A DNA stretch of 64,000 nucleotides from Alistipes sp. (GTDB taxonomy: Bacteria; Bacteroidota; Bacteroidia; Bacteroidales; Rikenellaceae). Below are positions 61,178 through 64,000 of this stretch, in pieces. Position 1 is the stretch's first letter, and each line of letters begins with the position of its first letter. The notes beneath the pieces were generated by a model. The model ran no database searches, was not told where the DNA came from, and saw only the letters and a list, made by a program, of their open reading frames with translations. The position numbers were made by a program, and so were the translations under genes. The stretch covers positions 248,001 through 312,000 of the forward strand of contig JAFVIB010000004.1 in the NCBI GenBank assembly GCA_017474235.1, in the 5' to 3' direction.

Positions 61178-62281
61178 ATGAAAAGAATTATACTTTCAGG
61201 TGGAGGAACGGGTGGTCATATCTATCCGGCAATCGCTGTGGCTGAGGCACTTAAGCGCATATTAGGAGAGGATGGTGTAGAGATTCTCTTTGTCGGTGCC
61301 GAGGGCAAGATGGAGATGACGGCAGTGCCAAAGGCGGGCTATCGAATAATCGGTGTGCCTATAGCCGGTCTGCAACGCTCGTTCACGCTGAAGAATCTGC
61401 TGCTGCCTTTCCGCATAATGAAGAGCATAAGGCAGGCGAAGAGTATTTTGAAGGGTTTTCAGCCCGATGTTGTTGTGGGCTTTGGAGGTTATGCCTCAGC
61501 TCCGGTGTTGTGGGCTGCGCAGCGTATGGGTATCCCGACGGTTATTCAGGAGCAGAACTCTTATGCCGGCTTGGTAAATAAGATTGTCGGCAAGAGGGCA
61601 AAGAGTATCTGTGTGGCGTATGACGGTATGGAGCGATTTTTTCCTGCTGAGCGTATTGTAAAGACGGGTAATCCGCTACGCTCGGCATTCTCTGTCGAGG
61701 GTATCGATAAGGCTGAGGCACTCGAATATTTTGGTTTCGACGCCTCTCTGCCGACCATTATGGTTGTGGGTGGCTCTTTGGGTACTCGCACGCTGAACAA
61801 TATGATGCGCTCGTGGATTATGACCCTCAGTGGCAAGGCTCCGGTGCAGGTTATCTGGCAGACAGGTCGCTACTATGAGGCTGAGATGAAGCTGTTTTTG
61901 GAGCAGTATCCGACAGCGAATATTTGGCAGGGTGCATTTATTGACAGAATGGATTACGCCTATGCTGTATCGGATGTGGTAATCTCGCGAAGTGGTGCTT
62001 GCACAGTGTCGGAGTTATGCTTGGCGGCAAAGCCGACTCTCTTTGTGCCGTCGCCAAATGTTGCGGAGGATCATCAGACAAAGAATGCACAAGCACTTGT
62101 CGATAAGAAGGCTGCGCGAATGGTTGCCGACGCTGATGCTGTAGATTGCGCAATATCTACGGCACTGCGAATGGTGTCAGATGAGGGCGAGATGACTATG
62201 CTCTCGAAGAATATTGCGAAGTTGGCTATCGCAGACTCGGCAGATCAGGTGGCTGCCGAGGCACTAAAGTATTGCAAATAA
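61178..62281 (+). CDS. murG: UDP-GlcNAc:lipid I N-acetylglucosaminyltransferase
   Basis: Peripheral inner-membrane glycosyltransferase making lipid II; 367 residues from the ATG at 61178. The glycine loops ILSGGGTGGHIYPAIAVAE and VVGFGGYASAPVLWAA, QEQNSYAGLVNKIVG, VVGGSLGTRTLNN, and the donor-site block VISRSGACTVSELCLAAKPT are all MurG signatures. It is followed by murC after 1 base. In canonical clusters it follows ftsW directly; here ftsW is at 3836, inverted. Confidence 0.96.
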   Translation: MKRIILSGGGTGGHIYPAIAVAEALKRILGEDGVEILFVGAEGKMEMTAVPKAGYRIIGVPIAGLQRSFTLKNLLLPFRIMKSIRQAKSILKGFQPDVVVGFGGYASAPVLWAAQRMGIPTVIQEQNSYAGLVNKIVGKRAKSICVAYDGMERFFPAERIVKTGNPLRSAFSVEGIDKAEALEYFGFDASLPTIMVVGGSLGTRTLNNMMRSWIMTLSGKAPVQVIWQTGRYYEAEMKLFLEQYPTANIWQGAFIDRMDYAYAVSDVVISRSGACTVSELCLAAKPTLFVPSPNVAEDHQTKNAQALVDKKAARMVADADAVDCAISTALRMVSDEGEMTMLSKNIAKLAIADSADQVAAEALKYCK

Positions 62282-62282
62282 G

Positions 62283-63662
62283 ATGTCAGAGAGGAGATTA
62301 TACTTTTTGGGAATTGGCGGAATCGGTATGAGTGCGTTGGCTCGCTACTTTATGCACGAGGGTTGTGCTGTGGCGGGTTATGACCGCACTGCAACGCCTC
62401 TGACTGCTCGATTGGAGGCAGAGGGGGCGCAAATTCACTATGAGGATAGCGTGGCGGCTATTCCTCAGCAGTTCCTTGAGAGGGATACGATTGTTGTCTA
62501 TACTCCGGCAGTTCCGGCAGACCATAGCGAGATGTGCTACTTCCGCGAGAATGGTTTCCGTATGCTCAAGCGTTCACAGATGCTCGGCGAGCTGTCTGTG
62601 GGTAAGTATGTGATGGCTGTTGCCGGTACGCACGGCAAGACCACAACATCGACACTTGTCAGTTGGCTCAATACTGCCGCTGCAAATGTGGGTAGTGCCT
62701 TTTTGGGTGGAGTGTCGAAGAATTTTGACAGTAACCTTGTTCTTGGTGAGGGTCGCCGTCTTGCAGTCGAGGCGGATGAGTTTGACCGCTCATTTTTGCA
62801 GCTAAATCCCGATTTGGCTGTTGTTACATCTGCCGATGCTGACCACCTCGATATATACGGCACTCACGAAGCTGTCAAGGAGGCGTTCTCGCAATTTATA
62901 GACCGTATCAAGGCGGGTGGAGCTTTGGTTATGAAGCAGGGTGTAGATGTTGAGGTTCGAAATAGCGATATTACAACATACCGATACTCGTTTAATGAGC
63001 CTACGGACTTCTATGCCAAGAATTTGAAGTTGCTTCCTACGGGGCACTATACATTCGACATTGTCACTCCGTTTGGTGTGATTGAGGAGTGTACTCTCGG
63101 AATCCCGGGTTGGGTAAATGTCGAGAATGCTGTTGCTGCGGTGGCTCTGTTTGTACTTGCAGAGCGTAGTGAGGGTAAGGAGGTCGATAGTGATGCTCTG
63201 CGTGCTGCTTTAGCATCTTTTACGGGTGTTAAGCGTCGCTTTGAGTTCTATGTCAATACGCCAAAGGCTGTCTATATGGATGACTACGCGCACCACCCGA
63301 GGGAGTTGAGTGCAGCGATAACATCTGTGGCAAAGATGTTCCCCGGCAGACGCCTTACAGCGGTGTTCCAGCCGCACCTGTACACCCGTACGAGGGATTT
63401 GTATCGTGAGTTTGCCGAGGCTCTGAGCCTTGCAGACGAGGTTGTGCTGCTACCGATATATCCTGCAAGAGAGCTGCCGATAGAGGGTATTGAGTCGGAG
63501 ATAATTGCCGAGTTGGTAACAGCTCCTTGCACTATTGTCGAGAGAGAGGCATTGGCGGAGACGCTGGCAAGAATGGATACGGATGTTGTCGTTACATTTG
63601 GTGCAGGAAACATAGATGCATACTGTCAGGCGGTGGCAGATGTGATTGCAAAGAAGGGTTAG
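62283..63662 (+). CDS. murC: UDP-MurNAc:L-alanine ligase
   Basis: First Mur ligase of stem-peptide synthesis; 459 residues. The N-terminal loop is YFLGIGGIGMSALARYF, the ATP loop AVAGTHGKTTTSTLV near residue 115, and EADEFDRSFLQL, DADHLDIYG and MDDYAHHPRELSAA follow. It starts 1 base after the murG stop and ends 3 bases before the ftsQ ATG. Confidence 0.96.
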   Translation: MSERRLYFLGIGGIGMSALARYFMHEGCAVAGYDRTATPLTARLEAEGAQIHYEDSVAAIPQQFLERDTIVVYTPAVPADHSEMCYFRENGFRMLKRSQMLGELSVGKYVMAVAGTHGKTTTSTLVSWLNTAAANVGSAFLGGVSKNFDSNLVLGEGRRLAVEADEFDRSFLQLNPDLAVVTSADADHLDIYGTHEAVKEAFSQFIDRIKAGGALVMKQGVDVEVRNSDITTYRYSFNEPTDFYAKNLKLLPTGHYTFDIVTPFGVIEECTLGIPGWVNVENAVAAVALFVLAERSEGKEVDSDALRAALASFTGVKRRFEFYVNTPKAVYMDDYAHHPRELSAAITSVAKMFPGRRLTAVFQPHLYTRTRDLYREFAEALSLADEVVLLPIYPARELPIEGIESEIIAELVTAPCTIVEREALAETLARMDTDVVVTFGAGNIDAYCQAVADVIAKKG

Positions 63663-63665
63663 GCT

Positions 63666-64000
63666 ATGTGGCGTAGGTTAGGGTTTGTACTGAAGGTTGT
63701 AACTATATGGGGAGCTATCACTGCCTATGTGGTTTATAGTGCCGTACTTGCCCACCGCCATCGTCAGGAGCAGAGCGTAGAGCGAGTGGCGATAGATGTG
63801 GTCGATTCGACCTCTTCGGGACAACTGATAACCTCGCAGCGAGTAAAGGAGATGCTGTTGGATAAGGGTATTGCCACAATCAATACCAATGTCGATAGGG
63901 TCGATACTCACGCCATTAAGGAGTTGATTTGCAATGAGTGTTTTGTGGATGATGTGGATATATACGCCTCATATAGTGGCACGCTGCATATCCGTATCAG
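63666..64000 (+). CDS. ftsQ: FtsQ/DivIB cell division protein, 3' end outside window
   Basis: The first 111 codons. One N-terminal helix (VLKVVTIWGAITAYVVYSAV) is followed by a POTRA-like region (LITSQRVKEMLLDKGIATIN... then CFVDDVDIYASYSGTLHIRI), the FtsQ layout. The position after murC supports the call; ftsA and ftsZ should follow beyond the window. Confidence 0.85.
   Translation, partial: MWRRLGFVLKVVTIWGAITAYVVYSAVLAHRHRQEQSVERVAIDVVDSTSSGQLITSQRVKEMLLDKGIATINTNVDRVDTHAIKELICNECFVDDVDIYASYSGTLHIRI

Overview
The window looks like a chromosomal segment of a Bacteroidales bacterium. The support is: Bacteroidetes-type -7 boxes (TAnnTTTG) in front of nearly every transcription unit, a tRNA gene without an encoded CCA end, an N-terminally truncated DUF4465 lipoprotein and FKBP lipoproteins typical of the phylum, and a Bacteroidetes-style division/cell-wall (dcw) cluster. 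A Rikenellaceae/Alistipes-like host is possible, but this is a weak guess. No phage, conjugative element, complete insertion sequence or CRISPR array is visible.

Layout. 1-3309 (minus): flippase, holB, folK and the start of a lipoprotein. 3404-16174 (minus): a gap-free ten-gene unit of prolyl oligopeptidase, lysC, rsmH, ftsL, ftsI, murE, mraY, murD, ftsW and hslR. 16283-20974 (mostly plus): dapD, birA, a LytTR regulator, gcvH and mdh, with an SGNH hydrolase on minus. 21149-23511 (minus): mnmA and der. 23705-30426 (plus): OM barrel protein, phoH, a sulfatase, pepD, a lipid kinase and a YhcG-type nuclease. 30491-32746 (minus): a NatAB-like ABC exporter. 32820-34735 (plus): galE and deoC. 35152-38556 (minus): ileS. 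38875: a truncated FadL-type porin. 39479-45982 (minus): the rod-shape operon mreB, mreC, mreD, mrdA, rodA plus a DUF4465 lipoprotein. 46158-56172: pgi, two FKBP lipoproteins, an arginase-family enzyme, pdxB, a hypothetical lipoprotein, cinA, pyrD and apt. 56617-59761 (minus): a DUF5672 glycosyltransferase, an M48 peptidase and an FAD oxidoreductase. 60239-60320: tRNA-Leu(UAG). 60409-64000 (plus): an OM protein, then murG, murC and the start of ftsQ.

Biology. Peptidoglycan synthesis dominates. LysC and DapD make meso-diaminopimelate; MurE (with the DNPR motif of DAP-adding enzymes), MurD, MurC, MraY and MurG build lipid II; FtsW/FtsI/FtsL/FtsQ polymerise it at the septum and RodA/MrdA/MreBCD along the sidewall. 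The dcw cluster is cut exactly between ftsW and murG. The halves lie about 57 kb apart in opposite orientations, so inverting the segment between them would restore the canonical gene order.

The least explained material is non-coding. Four convergent gene ends carry a large hairpin element (family A) whose left arm begins at, or one base after, the upstream stop codon. Three of these loci continue into a three-hairpin, cloverleaf-like element (family B). Its stems differ in sequence between copies but stay complementary, while the loops and a terminal hairpin stay constant. A third family (C) occurs as two copies beside the tRNA gene. Many hairpins in these families share a C-GTA-G triloop. 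These families are the best candidates here for something undescribed.
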